Shown here one piece after another: positions 41,413 to 51,158 of a stretch of DNA of 64,000 nucleotides. Within the stretch, counting starts at the first letter, position 1; the number at the start of each line of letters is the position of its first letter. The notes below the pieces were generated by a model. The model had not been told where the DNA came from. It made no database searches and saw nothing but the letters and a program-made list of their open reading frames with translations. Location: contig JAILXR010000001.1 of assembly GCA_050789445.1 (NCBI GenBank), positions 3,615,317 through 3,679,316 on the forward strand, in the 5' to 3' direction. Source of the DNA: JAWSVE01 sp050789445 (GTDB lineage: Bacteria; Pseudomonadota; Gammaproteobacteria; Pseudomonadales; Cellvibrionaceae). Made by a program: the position numbers and the translations under genes.

Positions 41413-43911
41413 ATGAACGATAACCGTCACGGCTCTAATAACTCTCACCTAAGCTCAGTTGGTCAATACCCAGAAGCTGCTGTGATTGAGCATTTAAAAA
41501 GATGCCAGAAGATTGCTGCGGAGCAATCCGAAGATATCTTTAAGCACTTCATGTCGTCATTAGATGCAAAATTGTTAGAGTTTTCTGACAGCGCGAAAAC
41601 AAATCAAGAAGTGAGTCGCCTTCAAGATACGATCAGAGAATTTCGTTCTAAAGGAAAAGAATTTCAACGTCAGTTTATAAATCATCTCGCTGATGGTTTT
41701 GTGAAATTTAAATCAAAAAAATTAAATACAAAAACAGGGGAAGACAAATACAAAAGCGATATGTTGTCTCTTGTTGATAATTCAGACTTGGAAGAAACAA
41801 TCGCTGTCTCTTCTGTTGTTCATCGTGCCGATGAGCAATACAGTGAAACTCTATGGTATTTAAATCAACGCTTTGCTGTGTTGAATGGTGGTGAAACGGT
41901 ATCAGAACCTAATAACCCTATTAGCCCAATACAATTTTGCGAATCCTTACGTCGGGCATTAAAAGTGTTGTCCATTGATACCAAAGCAAAAATCATTACT
42001 TATAAAATATTTGATAAAGAATTTATTAGTCGTATTGGAAGTGTCTTTGCTGAGATGAATCAGTATTTGGCCAGAGAAGGTATTCTTGCAAACCTACGAT
42101 ACGATGCTGCAACTGCTCGTGCTCAACAAGCAAATACATCGGTTGATTTACCGTTACCAAGTTTTGATGAGCCAACACAGGGTGAGCCGGAGTATCAACA
42201 GCAGTCTGCTGCTGAAGTATCGTTACCAATGCAACAGTCATCGCCTTTTCAATCGCAACCACTTCCAGCTTCAAGTATTGTCGCGACTCCTGATGCAACT
42301 GCTCCTCCTGGAGAGTATCAAGGCGGCCTTGTCGATGCGATTCGTGTATTACAGAATCATATAAACACTGTTACTGCTACTTCTACACCATCTGGTCCAC
42401 AAGGTTTGGTAGCGAATTCATCGCCACCGCCACAATCGTTTAGTAATCCTCAAGTCTCTCCTGAAAATAGTGCAGTTGCGAGCGCTGGTGGAGCAGCAGC
42501 TCCGGGTGGAATGGTTGCCACGGGTTCGGTTTATTCGAATACACAATTAGTTTCAGCGCTGCAAAACTTACAAACACAAGCTTTTACCTCTACAGCAGGA
42601 TTGGTTGATACGCCTACAGGTGAAATGCAAGCGATTACACCTCAGACAATAGAAGCTGTTAATCAAAACCTCGTCAATCAATTACAAGAAGAAGCCGACG
42701 ACGGAAAGGTTGATGACGTTGATATGCATACCATTGAGTTGGTGGGAATGTTGTTTGAATACATGTTGTCTGATGATCACCTCCCTGATTCTATTAAAGC
42801 AATTTTGAGTTATTTGCATACACCATTTTTGAAAGTGGCATTCTTAGATAAAACTTTCTTTGAGAAAACAGAGCATCCCGCGCGCTTGTTATTAAATGAT
42901 CTTGCTGAAGCAGGCACTAAGTGGGTTAGTAACGATGGTACTTCTCAATACGAAATTTATACAAAAGTTAAACAAGTTGTTTCTCGAGTATTAGAAGATT
43001 TTGAAAAAGATGTACGTTTATTTGCAGAATTGCTTTTAGAGTTTAGTTCTTACGTTAAGAAAATTTCTCGTCGCCAAGACCTGATGGAAAAGCGGGTGAT
43101 GGAGAAAGTTCAAGGCGAAGAAAAACTGCGTGAAGTGAAAATGCGTGTGAACAAAGAGGTTCGTTCGCGGACGGATGGGAACGAACTACCTTCTGCTGTT
43201 TTACTTCTTCTATTGCAGCCTTGGTCAGATTATTTGGCATTTTTGTTATTACGCTATGGCGATCAGTCCGACTTGTGGGGCAAAGCGATTGGTGCCGTTG
43301 ATGATTTGTTGTGGAGTATTCAAGCTAAGACTGACCCTGCTGAAAAAGCGCGTCACGAAGATATGCTGGATGATTTACTCGACGTAATTGATAGCGGTTT
43401 TGAAACTATCGGCTATGATCAAGCTAAGGGTAAAAAATTAATTGAAGCGATTGTTTCGTTGCAACAAATGGCTCTTCAGAGCCAGGAAATTGAAGCTGCT
43501 CCAGAACCAGAGCGTGAGAAGTTGGAGTCTATGGCCGCTGAGAAAGCAGGTCATCCAGAAGAGCCTTTAGAAGAAGCTACTCCGGAAGAAGCTAAGATGG
43601 TTGAGAATTTGAAAATGATCGAATTTGGAACTTGGTTCGAATTTGATGGTGGTAAACGTTTAAAAGTGGCTTGGTATAATTCTAAGACGATGCACTACAT
43701 GCTTGTCGATCAAATGGGCAAAAAAGTGGCAATGCAATCTGGGTTGGAATTAGCAAAAGGCATGTTGTCGGGAGCAACGAAAGTTATTGCCGGTAGTTCT
43801 AAGCCATTCTTTGAGCGAGCGCTAGAAAATATTTTCCAAAACCTCAATGCAAAAGCCGAAGCGTTAAGCCCAGAAGCTTCGTCGCCTGAGGAATCACAGA
43901 TAGAGGAATGA
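41413..43911 (+). CDS. DUF1631 family protein
   Basis: About 832 residues from ATG 41413, with TTGGA about six bases upstream; ATG 41380 is also open. The N-terminal region (1-240) and C-terminal region (about 420-830) are helical and charged. They are joined by a Gln/Ser/Pro-rich low-complexity linker (about 245-390), the usual DUF1631 plan. The end contains FGTWFEFDGGKRLKVAWYNSKTMHYMLVDQMGKKV, which looks like a small beta-rich, PilZ-like module. The function of DUF1631 is not established. The gene ends four bases before a PilZ gene, so the two are an operon, pointing to cyclic-di-GMP-linked signalling. Confidence 0.85.
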   Translation: MNDNRHGSNNSHLSSVGQYPEAAVIEHLKRCQKIAAEQSEDIFKHFMSSLDAKLLEFSDSAKTNQEVSRLQDTIREFRSKGKEFQRQFINHLADGFVKFKSKKLNTKTGEDKYKSDMLSLVDNSDLEETIAVSSVVHRADEQYSETLWYLNQRFAVLNGGETVSEPNNPISPIQFCESLRRALKVLSIDTKAKIITYKIFDKEFISRIGSVFAEMNQYLAREGILANLRYDAATARAQQANTSVDLPLPSFDEPTQGEPEYQQQSAAEVSLPMQQSSPFQSQPLPASSIVATPDATAPPGEYQGGLVDAIRVLQNHINTVTATSTPSGPQGLVANSSPPPQSFSNPQVSPENSAVASAGGAAAPGGMVATGSVYSNTQLVSALQNLQTQAFTSTAGLVDTPTGEMQAITPQTIEAVNQNLVNQLQEEADDGKVDDVDMHTIELVGMLFEYMLSDDHLPDSIKAILSYLHTPFLKVAFLDKTFFEKTEHPARLLLNDLAEAGTKWVSNDGTSQYEIYTKVKQVVSRVLEDFEKDVRLFAELLLEFSSYVKKISRRQDLMEKRVMEKVQGEEKLREVKMRVNKEVRSRTDGNELPSAVLLLLLQPWSDYLAFLLLRYGDQSDLWGKAIGAVDDLLWSIQAKTDPAEKARHEDMLDDLLDVIDSGFETIGYDQAKGKKLIEAIVSLQQMALQSQEIEAAPEPEREKLESMAAEKAGHPEEPLEEATPEEAKMVENLKMIEFGTWFEFDGGKRLKVAWYNSKTMHYMLVDQMGKKVAMQSGLELAKGMLSGATKVIAGSSKPFFERALENIFQNLNAKAEALSPEASSPEESQIEE

Positions 43912-43914
43912 AGT

Positions 43915-44271
43915 ATGCAAGATTCTAATGTGCCATCTAACAAGCGAACCTTGCGACGAAATTATTTGTCGGATCCAGTCAATGTGTATGATCGGCCGAG
44001 CCAAGCGTTTCTCGGTAGGCTTGTTAATATTCATTCAGAAGGTCTTTTGATTATGGGGAACTACCCATTTGAAGACGGACGAGTTTATGAGATTGAGCTG
44101 CGCTTGCCTGAAGAAGTTAACGGGAAATCAAAAGTATCATTAGGTATTGATTGTTTGTGGACTCAAACCGAAGATGGCAATGTGGCTTATTGGGCTGGTT
44201 GTAGAATAATAGATATCTCTGATGATGCTATTAGCGACATCAATGTATTAATTGAAAAGTTTGGCGAATAA
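43915..44271 (+). CDS. PilZ-domain protein (probable c-di-GMP receptor)
   Basis: A 118-residue single PilZ domain. The N-terminal arginine motif is RTLRRNYL. The second motif, usually D/NxSxxG, is NIHSEG (about residues 38-43), followed by a beta-barrel pattern and a C-terminal helix. These are the c-di-GMP contact sites of the family. The start has GAGGAATG just upstream, inside the end of the DUF1631 gene. It is cytosolic and likely controls motility, adhesion or the DUF1631 partner in response to the second messenger. Confidence 0.88.
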   Translation: MQDSNVPSNKRTLRRNYLSDPVNVYDRPSQAFLGRLVNIHSEGLLIMGNYPFEDGRVYEIELRLPEEVNGKSKVSLGIDCLWTQTEDGNVAYWAGCRIIDISDDAISDINVLIEKFGE

Positions 44272-44314
44272 AGCCAAATTTTTCAATTAAAGGTTCGATT
44301 TAGTCATCAAAGTT

Positions 44315-45505
44315 TTAAGCATTATTTTTATTGATTAACACTTCTATTGAATGCGCTAGCCGCTTTATTCCCACTTCTATAGTCTTTGCATCCACACAAG
44401 AATAATTTAGCCGCAGAGTGTTCACATCCGTTTTGTTAATGTAAAACGGGTCTCCAGGAACAAACAATACTTTTTCTTTTGCGGCCAATTGAAATAACTC
44501 TAGTGCGCTAATGTTGTTCGGTAGTGTTGCCCACAAAAACATTCCCCCTTCTGGCTTGGTAAAGCTCACTTCCTTCGGAAAATATTGTTCTAAGCATTCA
44601 ATCATTACATTCTTTTGATCGCCGTAAGATTTGATAATTGTTTGAATGTGTTTGTCTAAATCGCAATCTGTTAAAAATTGATGAATGATGCATTGGCTAA
44701 GCTGGTTCGTATGTAAGTCGGACGCTTGCTTGGCAATGATGAGTTTTTCCATTAAAACATCGGGCGCAACAATCCAGCCAATACGAAAGCCGGGTACGAC
44801 TGTTTTAGAAAAAGAACCGAGTAAAATAGTGTTATCAGGAATCAGTTTTTTAAATGATGTTTGGGCTTCGCCTTCAAAACGCAAATCACCATAGGGATTG
44901 TCTTCGATTAATAAGCAATCCGTTCCTCTTACGACATCGGCAATTAATTGCCTGTTAGCATTCGGATAGGTAATACCTGATGGGTTTTGGAAGTTTGGGA
45001 CGGTATAAATCAGTTTCGGTTTTTCATTTTTCATTGCGATCTTTAATTTTTTTAGATCCATTCCTTCGGAACTTACAGGAACGGGTAAAAACTTTGGTCG
45101 ATATAATGAAAAAGCTTGGATGGCTCCCAGATATCCGGGTTCTTCAATGATTAATCCATCATTATCATTGATTAATGTTTTGCCTAATAAGTCTAAGCCT
45201 TGCTGTGAGCCGCTCGTAATTAAAATAGATTCAACCGGTATTGATAAGCCTTGTTTTGCATATTGCTGGGCAATGTATTCTCTTAAGGGCAAATAACCTT
45301 CGGAGTTACTGTATTGCAAAACATCTTTGCCAATCGTGTCGAACACTGTATTGGTAGCTGCTTGAATACCTTCCAAAGGGAAAAGTTCTCGATTGGGCAG
45401 GCCACCTGCAAATGAAATGGTTCCTGGCTGAAGTGCGTCTTTAAGAATTTCTCGAATGAAAGATCTTGGTACGTCAGTGACTCTGTCTGCAAATAATTTG
45501 TTCAT
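44315..45505 (-). CDS. PLP-dependent aminotransferase (LysN / 2-aminoadipate aminotransferase-like)
   Basis: A 396-residue fold-type I aminotransferase. Markers are ISFAGGLPNRELFP near the N-terminus, LQYSNSEGYLPLREYI, ILITSGSQQGLDL, the aromatic-stacking and ribose sections TVPNFQNPSG and EDNPYGDLRF, and the PLP lysine in LGSFSKTVVPGFRIGW. The C-terminal Arg for the substrate carboxylate lies in NTLRLNYS. This is the class I subgroup of LysN, broad-specificity and MocR-like aminotransferases, but without the MocR DNA-binding domain. It transfers amino groups between amino acids and 2-oxoacids in the cytosol. Specificity is not determinable. It lies 40 bases after hemL on the same strand. Confidence 0.9.
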   Translation of the reverse strand: MNKLFADRVTDVPRSFIREILKDALQPGTISFAGGLPNRELFPLEGIQAATNTVFDTIGKDVLQYSNSEGYLPLREYIAQQYAKQGLSIPVESILITSGSQQGLDLLGKTLINDNDGLIIEEPGYLGAIQAFSLYRPKFLPVPVSSEGMDLKKLKIAMKNEKPKLIYTVPNFQNPSGITYPNANRQLIADVVRGTDCLLIEDNPYGDLRFEGEAQTSFKKLIPDNTILLGSFSKTVVPGFRIGWIVAPDVLMEKLIIAKQASDLHTNQLSQCIIHQFLTDCDLDKHIQTIIKSYGDQKNVMIECLEQYFPKEVSFTKPEGGMFLWATLPNNISALELFQLAAKEKVLFVPGDPFYINKTDVNTLRLNYSCVDAKTIEVGIKRLAHSIEVLINKNNA

Positions 45506-45545
45506 ATTTTTTTAATAAATTCTTAAGACACGATGACAGTGTTGG

Positions 45546-46829
45546 TTAAGTTAGAGAAGCAAATGCTTTTTTTGCGGCATCAAGTGTTTTTTGAATGTCA
45601 TTTTCTGAGTGGGCTTTAGACATGAATCCGGCTTCGTAAGACGCGGGCGCTAAGTTCACACCGTTCTCAAGCATGAGATGGAAAAATTGATTAAAGCGTT
45701 CAGTGTTGCCGTTAATGACTTGTTCGTAACGGGTGACTTTCTTTTCGTCGGTGAAAAATATTCCAAACATAGTGCCGACGTGATTGGTTGTAAAAGGGAT
45801 ACCTGCTTCGTCGGCAAGTTTTTGCAATCCTATCATTAATCGATCTGTTGACTTCAATATGGAATCATAGAAGTTTGGTGCTGAAATTAATTCAAGATTT
45901 TTTAATCCGGCTCGCATGGCAATAGGATTACCTGACAGGGTACCAGCTTGGTAAATCGGGCCGAGTGGAGCAATTTGTTTCATGATTTCTTTTTTACCGC
46001 CAAAAGCCCCAACAGGCATCCCCCCGCCGATGACTTTTCCGAGAGTGGTAATGTCTGGGTCGATATTGTAATAACCCTGAGCGCCATTTAATGCGACACG
46101 AAACCCTGTCATGACTTCGTCTAAAATAAGCAGTGCTCCAGCTTTGGTACACTCTTCTCGCAATGTTTCTAGAAATCCGGGAACAGGAGGAATGCAGTTC
46201 ATGTTTCCTGCAACTGGCTCAACAATAATGCAAGCAACTTCATCGCCATATTTTTTGAATGCTTCTTTCACTTCTTCGATATTGTTGTAAGACAAAGTGA
46301 TTGTATGTTGAGTTAACGATGCGGGAACACCAGGAGAACTTGGAACGCCAAGTGTTAGTGCGCCAGAGCCAGCTTTTACTAATAACGAATCTGAATGACC
46401 ATGGTAACAACCTTCGAACTTGATAATTTTATCGCGGCCAGTAAACCCTCTCGCTAAGCGAATAGCACTCATGGTTGCCTCAGTACCGGAGCTAACAAAT
46501 CGAATTAAATCCATACTGGTATAAATGGAGCATATTTTTTCGGCCAATTCAGTTTCTAGTGATGTCGGCGCTCCAAAGCTTAAGCCAAAATCCATTTGGT
46601 CTTTTACTACTTGAATCACGTCGGGATGAGCGTGCCCTAAAATCATTGGTCCCCATGATTGAACGTAATCAATGTAGCGTCGATCGTCTTCATCGTAAAT
46701 GTATGCGCCTTTTGCAGATTTAATAAATAATGGTGTTCCTCCCACAGCTTTAAATGCGCGAACAGGTGAGCTAACACCGCCAGGGATAATGTTTTGTGCT
46801 TTTGCAAAAAGTTCTTCGGAGTGAGTCAT
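45546..46829 (-). CDS. hemL: Glutamate-1-semialdehyde 2,1-aminomutase
   Basis: A 427-residue enzyme matching HemL in length and sequence. It opens with LFAKAQNIIPGGVSSPVRAFKAVGGTP and has FVSSGTEATMSAIRLARG, GCYHGHSD, LDEVMTGFR and the PLP lysine in TLGKVIGGGMPVGAFGG. It makes 5-aminolevulinate from glutamate-1-semialdehyde, the second step of the C5 route to haem and other tetrapyrroles. It sits between thiE and an aminotransferase gene. hemJ, another haem gene, is only 2 kb away. The order thiD-thiE-hemL is common in Gammaproteobacteria. Confidence 0.97.
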   Translation of the reverse strand: MTHSEELFAKAQNIIPGGVSSPVRAFKAVGGTPLFIKSAKGAYIYDEDDRRYIDYVQSWGPMILGHAHPDVIQVVKDQMDFGLSFGAPTSLETELAEKICSIYTSMDLIRFVSSGTEATMSAIRLARGFTGRDKIIKFEGCYHGHSDSLLVKAGSGALTLGVPSSPGVPASLTQHTITLSYNNIEEVKEAFKKYGDEVACIIVEPVAGNMNCIPPVPGFLETLREECTKAGALLILDEVMTGFRVALNGAQGYYNIDPDITTLGKVIGGGMPVGAFGGKKEIMKQIAPLGPIYQAGTLSGNPIAMRAGLKNLELISAPNFYDSILKSTDRLMIGLQKLADEAGIPFTTNHVGTMFGIFFTDEKKVTRYEQVINGNTERFNQFFHLMLENGVNLAPASYEAGFMSKAHSENDIQKTLDAAKKAFASLT

Positions 46830-46891
46830 GGATGTTCTCTAGATACGTTAAAAAATGATTCAAATAAATATAGGTTAAATAATCGAGGTTG

Positions 46892-47551
46892 TTATTTAGC
46901 ATTAAAAAAGGATTGATAAAATCTTGCTTGTTTCTCTATCGTTTTACTTTCTATTTTGCTACGAGCGGAGCTTGGTAATACACGTCTGGAAAAAAGATCG
47001 TTACTGATAGCAATGCTATCTGCGCCAGCGGCTAGAAGTTGTGATGCATTATCGCCGTTGATGCCTCCAATGGCTACAACAGGTATGTTAAATTTTTTTT
47101 TGGCTTCGGCAATAAGGGAAAGAGGAGCGGGTGGCGCGTCAGGTTTTGTTTCCGAGGGGAAAAATCGTCCGAAGGCAACGTAGGATGCGCCAGCTTCAAT
47201 TGCACTCTGGGCCAAGGATAATGAATCATGGCAGGTTGAGCCAATGATGGCGTTCGAGCCTAAATTATTTCTAGCTTCTGAAATAGCACCGTCTTTCTGA
47301 CCAAGATGAACACCGTCTGCTCCAACAATGTTGGCCAATTCAATTGAGTCGTTAATAATGAGACGTGCTTTGTATCTATCACATAAAGTGCGAAGTAACT
47401 TTCCTTGCTTTATTTTTGCATTGAAATCTGAATGTTTGTTTCGATATTGCAATATGGTGCATCCGCCCAGAAGAACGGCCTCTGCTTTTACAGCGAAGTC
47501 ATCGCCTTGCATGAGATTTTCGTTAGTAATGGCGTATAAACCTGAAATCAC
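46892..47551 (-). CDS. thiE: Thiamine-phosphate synthase
   Basis: A 219-residue TIM-barrel enzyme. Visible motifs are GLYAITNE, ILQYRNKHSD, LIINDSIELA, GADGVHLGQKD, IGSTCHDSLSLAQSA, YVAFGRFFPSETKP and the phosphate-binding VVAIGGINGDNASQLLAAGADSI. It joins hydroxymethylpyrimidine diphosphate with the thiazole phosphate to give thiamine phosphate. The start appears to be GTG 47551 with little ribosome site. The region before it (47552-47785) does not contain a recognisable TPP riboswitch. It is 62 bases upstream of hemL. thiD lies 234 bases further upstream. Confidence 0.95.
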   Translation of the reverse strand: MISGLYAITNENLMQGDDFAVKAEAVLLGGCTILQYRNKHSDFNAKIKQGKLLRTLCDRYKARLIINDSIELANIVGADGVHLGQKDGAISEARNNLGSNAIIGSTCHDSLSLAQSAIEAGASYVAFGRFFPSETKPDAPPAPLSLIAEAKKKFNIPVVAIGGINGDNASQLLAAGADSIAISNDLFSRRVLPSSARSKIESKTIEKQARFYQSFFNAK

Positions 47552-47785
47552 GACTAGCCAATTTGTTAGAAATGTTAACAGTTATGAAAATACGGGAAGA
47601 GTCCCGCAAAAGTTCACAGCGGATAAATTAAAGCGGGTGATTGTATCATGAGTCGATAACTGGCCAGCTAATTCTTAGCGGTCAATGTTAAGACAGGGGA
47701 TGAGTTGTTATGTTTAGGGGCTTATGAACAGCTGAATTCAGGTCTTCTCGTTATCATGCTCAACTAGTTAATTGCATCCTAAAAA

Positions 47786-48613
47786 TTAAGACACATTTCT
47801 TTTTTGTTCTTTCGAGCTTTTGTTAGCCCAGTGCATACGGTTGGGTATTTGTCTTCCCATGCCTAGTCTGCGAGATGCAGCTAATGCTTCCCATGTGAAT
47901 TGTTGAGCTTGCTGTACAGCTTCTTCTATCCGGAATCCATGGGCAAGGTAGGCTGAGACACTAGCTGATAATGTTGCACCAGCGCCATGGCTGATCATCT
48001 TAAGTCGTGGCCAGTCGTAATGTTTTACGATTCGTCTGTTTGCATAGAGTGTGTTGCCATAGCTTTCTGCTGTTCGAACAGAGCCGCTCACCATGACGTA
48101 ATCGCAACCTGTTTCCAAAATTTCATGGGCACATGCATCAACAGTATCTGCCTGACGAGCAAATTGTTGTGCTTCAACACTGTCGGGTGTTGCAATCGTT
48201 GTCATCGGTAGCAGAAGGGCTTGGGTTGCTCGAATAATTCCTGGGGTGTTGAATAGTTCATTACTAAACTCTGCAATGACGGGATCAAGAACGACGGGAA
48301 TATCAGGATAGTCACAAAGGATTGTATGGATGGCTTCTACATTTTCTACCGTTGCCATCATGCCGATCTTAATAGCTCTGACCGGCATATCTTCGAGAAT
48401 GGCTCTTGTTTGTTCAATTAGAAAACCAGTTTCTGTGGCAACAATGTCTTTAAGAGATTGAGTATCCTTTGCGCAAACGGCAGTAATAATGGGGGTGCAA
48501 TGACAGCCTAAACTGGCGGCTGTTTCAATGTCGGCCTGAATGCCCGAGCTACCAGTGGGATCATGACTGGATAAGCTGATAATTACTGGAGTTTGGTCGG
48601 TATATTGATTCAT
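47786..48613 (-). CDS. thiD: Hydroxymethylpyrimidine/phosphomethylpyrimidine kinase
   Basis: A 275-residue ribokinase-fold enzyme of the ThiD family. Evidence includes SLSSHDPTGSSGIQADIETAASLGCHCTPIITAVCAKDT at the N-terminus and IKIGMMATVENVEAI, VLDPVIAEFSNE and the GAGATLSASVSAYLAHG anion-hole signature. ThiD phosphorylates HMP twice to make the pyrimidine half of thiamine in the cytosol. The DPTGSSG turn differs from the commoner DPSGGAG, and the catalytic Cys of GAGCT is Ala here. It may therefore favour one step, or be a divergent copy. It works with thiE just downstream. Confidence 0.88.
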   Translation of the reverse strand: MNQYTDQTPVIISLSSHDPTGSSGIQADIETAASLGCHCTPIITAVCAKDTQSLKDIVATETGFLIEQTRAILEDMPVRAIKIGMMATVENVEAIHTILCDYPDIPVVLDPVIAEFSNELFNTPGIIRATQALLLPMTTIATPDSVEAQQFARQADTVDACAHEILETGCDYVMVSGSVRTAESYGNTLYANRRIVKHYDWPRLKMISHGAGATLSASVSAYLAHGFRIEEAVQQAQQFTWEALAASRRLGMGRQIPNRMHWANKSSKEQKRNVS

Positions 48614-48870
48614 ACAGTCACATCTCTCTGTTGCTTTATCCTGTTGCTATTTCTAAGCGGATCACTTTTTGATTGTTTTAGTGAGTTCTTGATTAATAAG
48701 GCCTTTCAATTGTTATTTCAGTTTTGTAGAGAAGCCTGTCGTATAAAGAAATAGGTCTTTTGAGTCTAGCACAGCATTCAGATTTATCTGGTTAAATTGA
48801 TAGTTAAATCAAAAATACGTCGTGTTTTCTACCATGAGGTCTCTCTCGAAATTTGTGTGGGTCTTTGATT

Positions 48871-49290
48871 TTAAAAAGGCTGTACCTCAACGAGAATTAT
48901 GGTTCCCAATAGAAGAAAAACAGGTAACTCATTAAACACACGATACCAGACATGCGTGCGAATAGTTCCGCCATTGGCCAGTTGGTGAGTGATGCGAGCG
49001 CAGATGAGATGATAAATTATAAGAATGATCACGAGCGCAAGTTTGGCATGGAACCATCCGGCGCTCATATAATATTCTGGGTTATAGGCGACTAACCAGA
49101 TGCCAAAAATAATCGTCAATATTGGCCAGGGAATTGAAAACCTTAAAAGCTTACGTTGCATTTGATTGAGTTGATTTCGTGTTTCGTCATTGTTTGCAAT
49201 TGCAAAATTTACAAACAGTCGTGGTAAATAAAATATGCAAGCAAACCAGCAAACGACAAAAAAAATATGGAACGTTTTTACCCAAAGCAT
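48871..49290 (-). CDS. hemJ: Protoporphyrinogen IX oxidase HemJ
   Basis: A 139-residue integral membrane protein with four predicted helices. The N-terminus LWVKTFHIFFVVCWFACIFYLPRLFV carries the His and Tyr typical of HemJ (UPF0093). The middle has GWFHAKLALV with the conserved Lys, and the end reads FNELPVFLLLGTIILV. HemJ oxidises protoporphyrinogen IX to protoporphyrin IX in the penultimate step of haem synthesis and binds haem itself. AAGG upstream of the ATG is a fair ribosome site. Its vicinity to hemL fits a haem context. Confidence 0.92.
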   Translation of the reverse strand: MLWVKTFHIFFVVCWFACIFYLPRLFVNFAIANNDETRNQLNQMQRKLLRFSIPWPILTIIFGIWLVAYNPEYYMSAGWFHAKLALVIILIIYHLICARITHQLANGGTIRTHVWYRVFNELPVFLLLGTIILVEVQPF

Positions 49291-49373
49291 GAGATTACCT
49301 TTTGATGCTAATTGATTCAGTTGTTTGTGATATTACTGATTATGATGTTCTAGTAAAGAATTAATGAAAAAGA

Positions 49374-51158
49374 CTAGCGACTGTAATAATTTTCTATCAT
49401 ATCGTTTGTGATAACGCCTAATACAGATGATCGTCGATTGGTATTAGGTCTTTCGATGTAAACGACTTCTCCATTCGCTTGTTGTAACTTTTGACGGACT
49501 TCAAATAAGTTGGCTCTTTGGTGTAATGGATGCATTTTATAACGTTGGGCAGGTATTTCTCTCAAGCTAAAAGAAATTGTTTCGTCGGAATTTTTTTTGA
49601 TAATGTCTTTAGAAGGTGCTTCTAAAAATTGTGAGAGATCTGCGGCTCTTAATAGATATAAATCAGTTTCTTCCTCTTCGATAACTATCCATTGAGGTCT
49701 TTTTGATAGAAGCTCTTTTCCTTCGTCGGTTGAAATAATGGTTTTACTCAATACAAAGTCAGTACTCATTACGCTCCAAACGCCAACGCGACTTAGCACT
49801 TGTCGATCGGGCTCTGACTTTAGTGGTGTACCGGCACTGCGCATTTGCGCAACAAAAATCCCCTCGCACTTAAAGACTTGTTGAGTGATAACGCAGGCAA
49901 CAACGATAACCATCATGCTGGGGAAAATAATATTGGGGTTGTAGGTGAGTTCTAACACTGCCATGAGAGCTGCGAGTGGTGCATTAAGCACTGCACCCAT
50001 CATCGCTGCCATGCCCAAAGTGACATAAAACCCGGCGCTTGAAGCTTGTTCTGGATTGAGAAAGTTTCCGATGATCCCTAAGATGCCGCCTAAGCATCCA
50101 CCAATGACTAAGCACGGGCCAATTAACCCACCAGGAATTCCCAGTCCTGTACTGACAGTAGTCGCAATTAATTTTGCGATAACGATGACAATTAAAACTT
50201 TAAAACCTATTTCTCCCAGCATGGCTGAATTCAGCGTGTCGTACCCGAGGCCAAGAATTTGCGGCGCGAATAACGCGAGTAGGCCGGTAACGAATCCGAC
50301 GATAGTGAATCGAAAAATAATGGGAAGTGTTCGTCCTCGATTGAATATGAGTTGTAGCTGTAAAAATCCTGCTGAAAAAATGGCTATTACAAATCCCGCG
50401 AACGCCATGTAAGGTAGTTCCCATAAGCTTTTCATCTCGACCATACTGACGGAAAAGCTCGAGCTGTTTCCAAACGCTAATTGGCTAATCACTGCGCCAG
50501 AAGCGGAAGCCAAAATAATAGGGATGAAGCCAGTGATGGTGTATTCCATCAGTACGACTTCCATGGCAAAGATAACACCAGCGATGGGGGTGTTAAATGA
50601 AGCTGAAATTGCGGCGGCAACACCACACCCGACTAATATGCGCAGGCTATTATTAGGAAGTTGAAGCCATTGACCGAGCAAACTGGCGGCACCAGCACCA
50701 AGGTGTACAGCTGGGCCTTCTCGACCAACAGATTGGCCTGTTAATAAACTTGCTGCGCCACCAAAAAATTGCACCAACACATTTTTAAGTGGCATTAGTC
50801 CTTGGTGATGATGGAGCCTATCGAGTACATGGCTTACGCTGCCCGCTCGATCTTGTGGTTTTAAAAAGTGAAAAACAATGCCGATGCCGATAGCACCAAG
50901 AAACGGTAAAAAGAAATGCCAGGCGACGGGTAAGCTTTCAAAGTCGTCTTCTTCACCGGAGAGTAAAAAATGCAACGGTGTATCAACAAAAATACGAAAG
51001 CCAACAATGAGTAATGCCGCAGCGACACCACTGATGAAGCCTAACAACGTTAGTTGTGGTAATGCATCAATATAGGCGAGGCTATGGCGAAAATCTTCCG
51101 TTCTCTTTTGAGCGGCATTACGCAATGTTTGAAAAAAAGATTCGTTACTATTTGGCAT
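49374..51158 (-). CDS. ClC-family chloride channel/transporter with C-terminal CBS region
   Basis: A 594-residue protein with about ten to twelve transmembrane helices (residues 33-430). The chloride-selectivity signature VGREGPAVHLG, with the gating Glu, is clear, as is STGLGIPGGLIGPCLVIG. The first motif, GSGIP in E. coli ClcA, is not recognisable; HVLDRLHHHQG lies in the matching area, as in a CBS-bearing bacterial subfamily. The C-terminal roughly 150 residues look like a CBS pair (VMSTDFVLSKT and VYIERPNTNRRSSVLGVITNDMI) that could sense nucleotides. It may be a channel or an exchanger. It follows its neighbour hemJ without an evident operon. Confidence 0.9.
   Translation of the reverse strand: MPNSNESFFQTLRNAAQKRTEDFRHSLAYIDALPQLTLLGFISGVAAALLIVGFRIFVDTPLHFLLSGEEDDFESLPVAWHFFLPFLGAIGIGIVFHFLKPQDRAGSVSHVLDRLHHHQGLMPLKNVLVQFFGGAASLLTGQSVGREGPAVHLGAGAASLLGQWLQLPNNSLRILVGCGVAAAISASFNTPIAGVIFAMEVVLMEYTITGFIPIILASASGAVISQLAFGNSSSFSVSMVEMKSLWELPYMAFAGFVIAIFSAGFLQLQLIFNRGRTLPIIFRFTIVGFVTGLLALFAPQILGLGYDTLNSAMLGEIGFKVLIVIVIAKLIATTVSTGLGIPGGLIGPCLVIGGCLGGILGIIGNFLNPEQASSAGFYVTLGMAAMMGAVLNAPLAALMAVLELTYNPNIIFPSMMVIVVACVITQQVFKCEGIFVAQMRSAGTPLKSEPDRQVLSRVGVWSVMSTDFVLSKTIISTDEGKELLSKRPQWIVIEEEETDLYLLRAADLSQFLEAPSKDIIKKNSDETISFSLREIPAQRYKMHPLHQRANLFEVRQKLQQANGEVVYIERPNTNRRSSVLGVITNDMIENYYSR

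Noticed and set aside
47552..47785. Possible TPP riboswitch before thiE
   Set aside because: The conserved THI-box segments (CTGAGA and the ACCTGATCTGG region) were not found on the minus strand; only a small GGGA/TCCC-type hairpin is present.
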